Shown: positions 10,074 to 18,924 of the stretch, in pieces
Position numbering within the stretch: the stretch's first letter is position 1
Layout of the letters: every line of letters begins with the position of its first letter
From: Euglena gracilis
Lineage: Eukaryota; Euglenida; Euglenophyceae; Euglenales
NCBI GenBank assembly: GCA_039621445.1
Contig: CP154957.1
Span: 2,536,504 to 2,600,503, forward strand
Length of the DNA stretch: 64,000 bases
Direction of reading: 5' to 3'
Position numbers and translations under genes: made by a program
Notes under the pieces: generated by a model
The model's database searches: none
Seen by the model: the letters and a program-made list of their open reading frames with translations, nothing else
What the model was told of the DNA's origin: nothing

Positions 10074-11440
10074 CTTAGGCGGCCAGATTCGCACTGAAGC
10101 TTTGTGTTGGTTTGCGCATATGCGCAGATTAACAAAAAATTTAATATTGTGTTTATGGGCGAAAATGTGTGCACAGACACAATTTTGTTGGTTTGTTGGT
10201 GCCTGCATTTGCACCCATAAACACAAATTTGCCCTTCAAGGGTTGCGCTTTAGCGCCCATGAACTGACGCCGTCGATAAACGGTGTTACAAAGGGGCCGT
10301 GACGGTGCGGACCAGCGGGCCGTCCAGAAACATAATTTGGTTGGTTTTTCACACCATTTATCGATGGTGTCAGTTCATGGGCGTGCACGAACAAAGTTGT
10401 GTGAATGCTCGAAGAAACAAAATTATGTCCATGGGTTCTGAATGGTTGGTAAACGGTGTGGCACAACCGTCAAACAATGTGCGCTGAAGCACGTATCATG
10501 CTGTTGGTGGGCACGAAGGGCAAATAAACCACCTGCAGAAATTCCAGAAATTCACAAGTGGTTCATTTGCGCCTGAGCACCCAAGAAAGACGTGTTGCAC
10601 GCTTTAGCGCAAATGAACCACCAAAGGAGGAAATCAAAACTGGCATCGCTCGGCCCTGCAACACCCACCTTCTCTGGTTTCTGAAGGGGTTCGACCCCAA
10701 TGACCACACCCCTCCAACACCGGGTATTATGGGGCCAATTCTGGTTCAGTGACAGGTCCCAGGAAAGATCGAGACAGAGAATCTCCCGAAGATGGCACGC
10801 AGCCACCCGAAAACGATGCACGTCCATTGGCACCATTTTAGCATCCCAAAGGCCCTGCCGCTGGCCCGCGGCTTGGGCTCCGCTGCTCCAGAATTTTCCG
10901 GGGATATTTATGGGTTGGTTTCCACCCCGAAAAAAAGGGCCGCTTTGACCCCATTTGGGCATTTTGGACGTTTTGCCGAATCAGGAATTTTCGGCCCTTC
11001 TGGGTCGATTCCGCTGTTGTCCACGTTTTTTCCGGGTATTTGCTGATTTTTGGTACTGGCCGGAATCGACTGCCGCCCCCCAGCAGAGGCTGTTTCCGAA
11101 ATTTTGTGTTTTGCCCCAAAAGACCCGATAATTCTTGAACAGCGGTGCCTGGCTGAATGCCTTCCAAACCCGAAAAGACCGTTTTCCTGATTTGCCCTTT
11201 TGAACCCCTTTTGCAACTGCGAGACCGCTTGCTTCGTTGTTGGTGTGTTTTCCAGCCGTTGCGCAGCTGGTATGTGTTTGTGCGCGCGTTTCGCCCATGA
11301 ACAATTTTTGTTTGTGGGTGCAAATGCGCACAAAAGGCAAAATATTAAAGTTAAAATGGCACGTCTTTGCGAGCTTTGGCACCCACAAACAACTTTTATT
11401 TGTGCGCAACGAACGGCGCACAAACCACTTGGGGAAACTG
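10074..11440 (+). mobile_element. Large TIR element family, copy 2 (left end and interior)
   Basis: Left end CTTAGGCGGCCAGATTCGCA. The block at 10800-10880 with GGCCCTGCCGCTGGCC matches 20330-20400 of the complete copy. The right end was not found. Confidence 0.7.
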
Positions 11441-11455
11441 GTGTGCGGATGGTTT

Positions 11456-11828
11456 TTAACCCCCCCCCCCCAAATTGAAGTCCCCCCCCCTCGGGTTTCC
11501 CGCCAAAAATCTAAATAACAGCCCCCCCCCCCCTACCAAGCCGGCCGACAGAGTTGACGAAAAATGGTGAAAAACTCGAAAAATCTCCACGAGCACAGGT
11601 CGACGTCGGAAACAAATTGATATCTGGCATCCTTGAAACATGGCCCATCCACCCAAAACTCGCAAAAAATGTGTCTTGTTTTTTAATTTGGACCCCATTC
11701 GACCCAGGATCGGCCACCGGCCGAAGGGTTTTCCTTTAGTCAAAGGGTACCCAATTAGAAACCCCCCCTCCCCTCGGGTTTTTCGCAGAGGGATAGTAGA
11801 TAGGGGGGTTTCTAATTGCGGGGGTTTA
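11456..11828. mobile_element. Family-8 element (TTAACCCCC...AATTGAAG ends)
   Basis: Left AACCCCC run then AAATTGAAGTCC; right GGGGGGTTTCTAATTGCGGG then GGTTTA. CCCTCGGGTTT(C/T)(C/T)CGC occurs near both ends. Confidence 0.55.
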
Positions 11829-11960
11829 CCATCAAGGGCAGGGCACAAAACTGCAAATCCAAAACAAATATTTTTGCCGAATTAGGTATGCATCAGGAGC
11901 AATCTGTATGCAAAAAAAAATCAAAATTTCCAATGACACGAGGATCTCCTCTCTTTGCAT

Positions 11961-11970
11961 TTTTTTGCAG
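11961..11970 (+). promoter_or_regulatory. Putative spliced-leader acceptor
   Basis: TTTTTTGCAG lies 18 bases before the first ATG of the small membrane protein gene. Euglenid mRNAs commonly receive a trans-spliced leader at an AG just upstream of the start codon. Inference from position and pyrimidine tract only. Confidence 0.5.
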
Positions 11971-11988
11971 GGTCTTATTCTGTGCACG

Positions 11989-12192
11989 ATGCACGAGAGG
12001 ATCCATCCTCTCCACATAGCTGTGGCAGTTGCTGGTGGTGCAGTTGTACTCTACTGGGTCTTTGGCCGGCGAGGCAAAACCGTTGAGGTGGATGACGAAC
12101 TGGTGTTTGCTGCCCCAAGGACACCATTTGAAGTTTCTTGCGCAAAGGCCGATGAGGTCATTGTGATGCTTGATGAACGAGCACAGAGCAAT
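11989..12192 (+). CDS. Membrane protein exon 1
   Basis: Begins MHERIHPLHIAVAVAG and runs to RAQSN. The frame stays open past 12192 into a C-run, where the coding character is lost, supporting an exon end here. Confidence 0.6.
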
Positions 12193-12431
12193 GTTCAGTT
12201 GGGTACCCGCTCAGCCCCCCCCCCCCCAGGTCACCACCTCTTAAAAAAATACCACCTTCTTCCAAACTGGGCAAACACCACACTGTTGGTGGTGGAAAGG
12301 ATGTGCATCAGCAGGAGCTTGAACCAAAAATGCACGAAGCACCTCCGGCCGTGAATCGAGATCCTTTGCACCCAAGGGAGTTGCTTAAATTTAGGGGTCG
12401 GGTTGGGCTTTCACTCAGGCTTAGGAGATGA
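11989..12431 (+). CDS. Small predicted single-pass membrane protein, two exons, complete
   Basis: Exon 1 (11989-12192) and exon 2 (12276-12431, TGA at 12429) give about 119 residues. Near the N terminus HIAVAVAGGAVVLYWVFG is a clear membrane-spanning segment followed by RRGK, so the short N terminus likely faces one side and the rest the cytosol by the positive-inside rule. The middle is acidic (DEVIVMLDERAQ) and the tail is basic (KFRGR...RLRR). The intron has TTCAGTTGGG near its start and CCAAACTG near its end, which can pair, but exact cuts are off the CAG/CTG spacing by one base. Family not recognised. A pyrimidine-AG 18 bases before ATG suggests trans-splicing, so this start is preferred. 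Confidence 0.6.
12276..12431 (+). CDS. Membrane protein exon 2 with stop
   Basis: HHTVGGGKDVHQQELEPKMH, then APPAVNRDPLHPRELLKFRG and a basic end. CTGGGCAA precedes it at 12267-12274. Confidence 0.5.
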   Translation, partial: HHTVGGGKDVHQQELEPKMHEAPPAVNRDPLHPRELLKFRGRVGLSLRLRR

Positions 12432-12451
12432 CATCAGGTTCTGAACATCTT

Positions 12452-12625
12452 ACCCCCCCGGGAAACTGTCATACCCGAGAACCTGTCAGGGTCCCGCCCG
12501 GGATGGGTCCCCGTCACCAGCCAGCTTGTCAGGATAGGAATTTGTCAAGTTGTTCCCGGTACTGCCAAACTGTCAGAGTCATTTCATTGATTTTCGCTTG
12601 AGATGGCCAAGCCCAGGAAACTGTC
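12452..12625. mobile_element. Family-2 element (GGGAAACTGTCA), left part
   Basis: A C-run followed by GGGAAACTGTCATACCCGAG, then AACCTGTCAGGGTCCC units. No matching right end with a G-run is visible, so this copy is truncated or rearranged. Confidence 0.65.
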
Positions 12626-12879
12626 AGGGTGTTTGGCACCATCCAACCTGAATGATATCCGCATTTTTTCTGCAATTTTCCTCAATTTTCGCGATTTCCA
12701 CAATTTTTCCTCAACTTTTCTGCAGTTTTTCTGCATTCTTTTTAATTTTAATTTGAGCAAGGTCAAGCATCCAGGTACGGAGAAAAACCTCCAGGAAACC
12801 CCTGGGGGGGTGGTTCCAGGGGAACTGGGCATCATTTTCCAGAAGGACCCATCAACGAGCCCATAGCAATATGTTTTTC

Positions 12880-12942
12880 TTAAATCTTCCCGGGGACATC
12901 CTCATCTTCGTCATCTTCTTCAGCATTAATATCATACTCATC
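12880..12942 (-). CDS. Possible C-terminal acidic exon of a minus-strand gene
   Basis: Read on the minus strand: DEYDINAEEDDEDEDVPGKI then TAA. Eleven of twenty residues are Asp/Glu, typical of an acidic tail. The minus-strand sequence just before it is CTGGACGT, i.e. CTG plus five bases, as in the verified introns. No upstream exon was identified, so this may be chance low-complexity sequence. Confidence 0.3.
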   Translation of the reverse strand, partial: DEYDINAEEDDEDEDVPGKI

Positions 12943-13894
12943 ACGTCCAGCGCGCCCCCTCTTTCTCAAAACCCACCCACCCCCAGAGGTTCACACCGCT
13001 GTTGAATGAATCCTCGGTCAAGCACCTTGCCAATTTTTTCCTGCTAAATTCTCCTTGCTGGGTTACTTTTTGATTGATCCCAACCCATTCGTCGGGGGCG
13101 TGTTGGAGGGGGGGGGTCTCCCAATTCCCTCGCCGTTGATTTTCCGGGGGGCACGCCAATGTGCACCCTGTGGGGGGGGGGCGAGTATCCTCGGCCTTCC
13201 GTTGTGTTCCCCTCCTCAAATTGGGGGTCCCTTCCTTGTGGTGGGAGTGAGTTGTTCAACAAACGCATCTCCAACACATTTGTTTGCGCGCCTACATCAT
13301 TTTTTGTCACCACATCCCCCCAGCCGTGCGCTCCTCCTTATACTCACACACCGTGCACAACTTCGTGAATTTTCACCTGGCACCACAAAGTAAGGGATCA
13401 AAAGAACCGTTCCCCTGAAACAACTCCCACAAACTTCGTTCAACACCCTCCCTTTTCAACTCGAAAACACACCTCCATTCGCGCACCACTTCTTCTTTAC
13501 TCTACACATGGTACCCCCTCGGCATGCAATTTTGGGTGACGTTAGATTTGGCTAATGTGGAGGTAGGTCAATCAAGAAAAGTAGGTAGGCCAATTAAAAA
13601 GGTATTGCAAAAATTTTCGATAATATTTTTCTTGAGAAGAATTTCCCTTCAATGGTGGTCAACAAACACGTAGGAATGATGCTTGTTCAATCACGGACCA
13701 AATAATACCTGTGAGATGATTATTTTGCCATTATTGTCATTTTCTCCATTTCTATTGTGTTATGGAGTTTTTTTTTTTGGACCCAGTGGACAAATCAATT
13801 GGTCCTGTTAGACAAGAAATTACAGACCATGTGACTGATCTATTGCTTCGCGTGGGGCAACAGTTTACCAGGTTTTGATGAGTGCTGCCTCCAG

Positions 13895-13933
13895 GCTTGT
13901 GGTTAAGGGTTCGCAGTACCCTTAACCACAAGC
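13895..13933. repeat. Perfect inverted repeat, 16-base arms, 7-base loop
   Basis: GCTTGTGGTTAAGGGT, loop TCGCAGT, then ACCCTTAACCACAAGC. Very stable hairpin in either strand; no gene immediately adjacent. Confidence 0.85.
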
Positions 13934-15446
13934 TCCTCCCTGGGGGGGGGGGGACTGGACTGCAGCATGTCCGAATTCGGCCACGGGAAATCCTTGTGGA
14001 CCCTCCTTGGGGTCCTCAGGCAGGGCTAGTTGGTGGAAATTTTATTTTGACCCCCGACCACCTGCGGAAAATGCCCACTTTTGGCAATTTTCGGGGTTCT
14101 TTTTTGGAACAAAGTCAGCCAAGAAAACCCACTAAAAGCCCCATTCCCACCCCCATCCCACCCCCATTTCATTTGCCCAGTGGAATTTTTAGTGGACCCC
14201 AAGGAGGGCTCTGCACGCAGCCCCAGACGGAAAGTCAAGCCGTGGCCGACCCCACCCCTTGCACAGCACCCCATGGGACTCACACCCGATCCCCCCCCTT
14301 GCAGCCAATCGGCAGGGCACATGGCCAACTCTTGTGTGCCAAGGGCCAGCCAGAAGAAGGCTCATTTTTGGCCAACTTTCTGTAACCACTAGGCCAGCGA
14401 GCGTCGGAGTTTTGCGGACCTCTTTGGGCGGGTTACCCTGACATGAAAAGTGTTTCTTCCCTGAAAACCCTTTTTTAACCACTCAAAATTTCCAGTGCTT
14501 CGCACCAGATTTTTTTCGTCTGTGGTGGGAGGAGGGCCGAACGCCCCCCCCCCCCCCCGCTCCGGGCTGGAAGGGGGTCTGGACCCCACCTCCCCCCTCA
14601 TTTAGTGACCTGCCCAGGGCATTCCAACCTCAGTTGGTCAAATTCATTCTATTCTTTCATTCAGCGGAGGGGTGAGAAGGACCAATTTGCTACAAACAAC
14701 AAAAACAACAGCATCAAAACTTTTTTCCCTCCTGGGCGCAGCAAGCACATTTGCCCTGTCACACTCCAGGCATGGCGAAAAAGCACGGACAAGAGCTTTG
14801 CAAAATACATCCAGAAAATCAACTGAATTTGATAAAACATGGCCATATCAATATCAAGAATAATTATCCAGTATATAGCAAGGAACTGAAAGTCTGCACA
14901 GTGTGGTTTGTCCATTTTTGGTTCAAAAGGCTCAAATGGAAAATCCACTCTGGCTTCCACTAAACCCAGCTGTATTTGTATTTTAATTCAATTGGCTCAA
15001 ACATAATTTGCACACCCATAACTGCTGACCTGTCCTGCAGGAAATTCTCTTCCCGACGCAATAATGGCATCTGTTGCCTCCCTTTGTCCGGTTCGACTCA
15101 TTTCTAGAACGTTTTCAAAAGGGTTGGTGTGATTCTGCCAGTTTCATTCTGTCTCTGCACACCACTCTGCTGCTGTACATGCATTGATTGATGTGCTGAA
15201 AGCTTCCCCGCACTCAGGACTGTACGGGAATCCCAAAACCCAATGGATGGTGGGGGGTTGCCCCCCCCCCACCCCCATCCCGATGGATGGGGGGTCCAAT
15301 CCCCCCACCAGGCCTTCCCGTATTTCTGGGGGTCCAATTTTTAGGTCATGGTGTCAAAGGGATTTTTCCTTGCACGATGCCATGGTGGGTGGAGCCAACC
15401 CCTTCCCCACCTCCACCGCCCAGGAGGGTTGCCCTCCCCTGCCAGG

Positions 15447-15497
15447 CCCGTGCAGCTCTGCCCGCACTTCGAAGAGGACCCTGAATCCGTCGCTGAA
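15447..15497 (+). CDS. Candidate 17-codon exon
   Basis: PVQLCPHFEEDPESVAE is bounded by CTGCCAGG on the left and GGACAG on the right, both satisfying the CAG/CTG rule, with phase 0 at both ends. It could belong to the unidentified gene ending at 16467, but the phases do not connect directly with the next recognised exon. Confidence 0.3.
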
Positions 15498-15968
15498 GGA
15501 CAGGGACTCTTTTGCTTTTTTTTTTGCATCTTGCATCCCCCAACTCTTGTTTGAGGGGTGGACACCAAAATGATGGTTTGTTTTGCCCAGGACGTTGCTT
15601 TAACCACACACGCTTGGCCCCCTCCTCCTTACATGCAAACTTGGCCCGAAAAAACTTGGTCTTTGGCCTTTTGCGCATGGCGGCCAAAATTCTTAACATG
15701 CAAACTTGGCCCCCCAAGGTTGGCCCCCCGGCCTTACCTTCAATCATGGCCTGGGCCAAACGCCTGGGGGGGGGGTACTTAAAAACGTTTCGAAAAGTCA
15801 CCCTGTGAGTAGGTGGCTGTGTTAGTTGCAAAAAAAAATTGGGGGTCAAACAGTATCATCTGAACTTCAGCGTTTCAGGGGGTTTTACAGAATTTGGAGG
15901 CCTTCCTTTGAAAAGAGCAGTTTTTCTAAATGCCCAAATTCTCTCTTCCCCCCCCCCCCGACTCCCAG

Positions 15969-16467
15969 ATTTCAGTCTTGCCATTGTGTCTCGGAAGGAG
16001 GCAACAGAACTCTTCGAAGTTGTCAGACCTCTGCAAAGGGGGCCGACGGGCAGGGGTCTGTTCTCAACTGGTGCCAGGTGGCTGTTTGACCCAGTTCAAA
16101 TGGCTATGTTTCCACCGCCCCATTTTATCAAGGGTGATTGTAAGAGACCCCTGCCCCTAAAGGTTGATATGGGGCTGGGGCTGGGGCGGGGGGGGGTTAG
16201 CCATGCATGCTGGGAATGATTTTGCTGTTGGTCGGGGTTGATGGTGCCGTATTAAAATGGAGCATGTGCTCAGTGAAGTGCAGGGGCTCTGCAGCCGCCC
16301 ACGAGCCCCTCTTCATCGCCCTCAACGAGATGCTGCTCCAGTGCTTGACGAACCACGTTGACCCCCTCGAGCCACGCACCGATGCGGAACGCGAGATGCG
16401 TCGGGCACGTGTGCAGCAAGTGCACGAGCTGACCGATTTACTGCAACAGCACCGCTGCCAGGACTGA
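15969..16467 (+). CDS. Unidentified gene, last two exons
   Basis: Exon 15969-16020 encodes FSLAIVSRKEATELFE; exon 16297-16467 encodes AHEPLFIALNEMLLQCLTNH, then VDPLEPRTDAEREMRRARVQ, QVHELTDLLQQHRCQD and TGA. The C terminus is a likely amphipathic or coiled helix rich in Arg, Glu and Gln. Intron ends pair well: CAGACCTCTGC near the 5' cut with GCAGGGGCTCTG near the 3' cut. The boundary is uncertain by one base because strict CAG/CTG spacing leaves the frame one short. High G/C at third codon positions supports coding. No family recognised, and the 5' exons were not found. Confidence 0.5.
16297..16467 (+). CDS. Terminal exon of the unidentified gene
   Basis: A 57-codon exon ending TGA, with strong third-position G/C and a charged helical composition. 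It follows CTGCAGCC at 16289-16296. Confidence 0.6.
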   Translation, partial: AHEPLFIALNEMLLQCLTNHVDPLEPRTDAEREMRRARVQQVHELTDLLQQHRCQD

Positions 16468-17822
16468 CCGCAAGGGGATATGCCAACACATTATCCCTTT
16501 GAGATGATTTTACGCAATTTCCTTCTTCAATTGAGAATCCATCAGTTTAGAGGCAAGCCCAGACATATATTGCAGTTTCACCCAGTGGTGATTTCCTCAT
16601 TACTGGTCTTTTACGTCCATTTAAGTGACCGTTTGCAACCATACTCTACAGACTGATAATCTCCCAGAAGTGCAATCATGCTCATGTGTCTTCTCCCTCT
16701 CTTGTCTCCTGCCACGGTGTTGTTGTTGTTGTTGGTTTTCTTGCATTCCATTTACGGAGGCAAACCTCAATGGGTTGCCACGCAAACATGTCTGACAGGT
16801 ACAAAACGACGAGCGTCCGCTGCCCCGCCATCCTGCTGCGACCATTTTTTTCCCTGCATCTTGTTCTGATTCTATTGAGTCTTTCCTTCAGAGACGAAGA
16901 ATGTTTGCAAAACCATCTTTTGAAAATTCTACCCTGCATCACCAGATGAAAATCTTTTTATGAATTAGTTTTCTTTACAAGTCAGAGCCAAAGTTTACAG
17001 CCCAAGCAAATCTCCATTTCCATTTTTTATTTTGCTTTCCGTTTCCAATTATTTTGTCAGAAAAGTTTTTTTTATCGGATATTTGAGAATTTTCAAAGAA
17101 TAGCTATGCCAGAGTTCCATGTGAAATGACATAAAAACACCCTCAGTGACATTCAATTCAACCTGAATCAGTAATTTCTCCCGTTGCCAAATCAGACTTT
17201 CTCGATGCAAAGCCAAGGAAATAAGCATGTTTGCTTCATGCCGTGTCAATGCAGAGCAAAAGGAAAACAGACCATTCAGAATGAAAATGATGCACAGCCT
17301 TTGCTGTTGCATGAATTTGAAACATGCGAACTCGTGCTGGCACGCACTCCCAAATGCATGTTGAATGGCCCGGCATCCAGAAAGCCTGTCACACCGAGGA
17401 GGTTGAGCAAATGAAATTTCAACAAGGCAGCTCAAACTGGCATCGATGGCACCAAACTGTCTATGGACCTTGGGCTCACTGAACACCGCTGATTTTGTAC
17501 TTCTTTTTGGTTTCAAGTTCCAAAGTCTGAAGAAAAATTGCTCTCAGTATTCACCTTTTTCCATTGCCGCATCCGTTTCCAGTCCACCGATATTTGACGA
17601 TGCTTGACGATTAATCATCATCCTCAGGGAAAAATGCAACCCCGAAGAAATGCAATCCCAGGTTTTCACCATTTGTCTCAATGTCTTTCTTGCCCCAGTC
17701 ACACCCCAAAGGCAGGGGGGCGGGGAGGGGCGGCAACGTTCTCTCTCCTTCGTACCAACCCTTCCAGGATTGATTGGCAGAAACACATAAACCTGCGCAC
17801 CCTTCTTGGCTCGGCCTCCGCA
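16468..17822. other. AT-richer intergenic stretch
   Basis: Separates two plus-strand genes. An open frame at 17184-17414 and a hydrophobic stretch near 16720-16760 are present but lack codon bias or splice context. No C-run elements, unlike most of the window. Confidence 0.45.
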
Positions 17823-17823
17823 G
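17809..17823 (+). promoter_or_regulatory. Putative spliced-leader acceptor
   Basis: CTCGGCCTCCGCAG stands 13 bases before tandem ATGs at 17837 and 17840. By analogy with trans-spliced euglenid genes it could be the leader acceptor. Confidence 0.4.
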
Positions 17824-17836
17824 GACCCTGTCCATT

Positions 17837-18311
17837 ATGATGGAAGACGTGTTGGCTCCGGCGGAGGCGACGCGGCCCGACAGCCCGGCAGGCGACTCTG
17901 TGGCTTCTCCGTCAGTTGAGGAGTCGAGCCCTGTGGCCAGAGACGCCCAGCATTTGGCATGAGGGGCAGGCAAACTGGTTTCGGATTTTCCCATTTTTTT
18001 TGACATTTTCATTTTGTTGCATTTGTCTCGCGCTTTGGTTGCCATTTCCTATTTTCTCAAATATCTGTTGCATTTTGCATCGCATTTTTCGCCGCAGCCG
18101 GACAGCTGGAGTCACCCCTCGCACGTGCCATGGGCAGGCATTTCTGCGAGCACCCGAGGTGGACGTGCCAGCCCCCTCCGACCCCGAGCCGGTTTCCCCG
18201 CCTGCGCCCCATTCCCCAGCAGCCCCAGAGGCAGAGACGAGTCTGGAGCAGGCTTTGGTGCCTGCACTGACTCATCGCCCACCTGAGCCCGATAGAGCTT
18301 CACCCGAGTGA
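17837..18311 (+). CDS. Small acidic Pro/Ser/Ala-rich protein, two exons
   Basis: Exon 1 (17837-17934) starts MMEDVLAPAEATRPDSPAGD and ends ..ESSPV; exon 2 (18152-18311) continues PEVDVPAPSDPEPVSPPAP and ends PEPDRASPE then TGA. About 85 residues, rich in Pro, Ala, Ser and Glu, predicted disordered. The intron (17935-18151) obeys the CAG/CTG rule and restores the frame exactly (GT plus A gives Val); CAGAGACGCC near its start can pair with GGCATTTCTG near its end. No domain is visible. It may be a complete small gene, or the 3' end of a larger one if 17823 is a cis acceptor. Confidence 0.6.
17935..18151 (+). other. Non-conventional intron (GGCCAG...CTGCGAGC)
   Basis: 217 bases with CAG at positions 4-6 and CTG at -8. 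Paired ends CAGA/TCTG and GCC/GGC. Shortest clean example outside the PHD gene. Confidence 0.7.
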
Positions 18312-18924
18312 CCCATTGGTGTTGGTCCAAGACCCCCAAAGGTTGATCTAGGGGGTGGGGTGGGCGGGGGTCTTTCTGAGGGAAACTTCTGAGGCGTTAT
18401 GAAAGGAACTCCGAAACTTACTGAACAATATCTTTTTTCTGCAGTCTGATTTGCTGGGAAACCCTTGTCCTTTCAAAGTCCCCTTCGTCTTTGGAAGGGG
18501 GCGTTGGACCTCGGCAGAGTATTTGGGCTCTGGACACCAGCCAAACTTTTGTGGCCCAGAAATTTGGCCCAAATTCGTTTGCTGGGTGCACTTTGGGGGT
18601 CAAATGAATAATAATTGCCCTATAGCTAATCTACAGTGGGCATCAGATATTCAGCTTTCTGAGCAGCCACAAAGTTTTTGGGTTTACCTACAGGAAAAAT
18701 TCCTTCAGCGCCGAAACCACCGAAGGAAAATTTTGACTTAAAAATCGGAGCCCCCGGGATGCAGATACAGGAAGGGGTGGGGGGGGGGGCCCTCACCCAC
18801 CCCCAGGGTTTCGAAGATTTCTGCACAATCCTGCCTTTCATTATCATGATGCCAATCACCACGGATCCTCACACGTCCTGAAAAGGAAATTCACGGAAAT
18901 TCACAGAGGATCACGGAAATGGCC
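18312..18924. other. Intergenic spacer
   Basis: Contains G-run segments and ends with ACGGAAATTC tandem units that abut the large TIR element. No gene seen. Confidence 0.5.

Larger units (their letters stand above)
5526..11970. other. Repeat-dominated region between the ABCC gene and the small membrane protein gene
   Basis: Contents in order: possible 3' UTR, large-TIR copy 1, GTGCCTGC palindromes, minimal family-1 copy, family-4 element, family-7 element, AT-rich spacer (9330-10070), large-TIR copy 2, family-8 element. No exon with family resemblance or clear splice ends was found on either strand. Confidence 0.55.
12432..15446. other. Spacer with family-2 left part, a perfect hairpin and no firm gene
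   Basis: Contains a truncated family-2 copy, a possible minus-strand acidic exon (12880-12942), a perfect 16-base inverted repeat (13895-13933) and G-run/C-run segments. AT-rich 13500-13800 and 14600-15100 show nothing I can assign. Confidence 0.5.
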
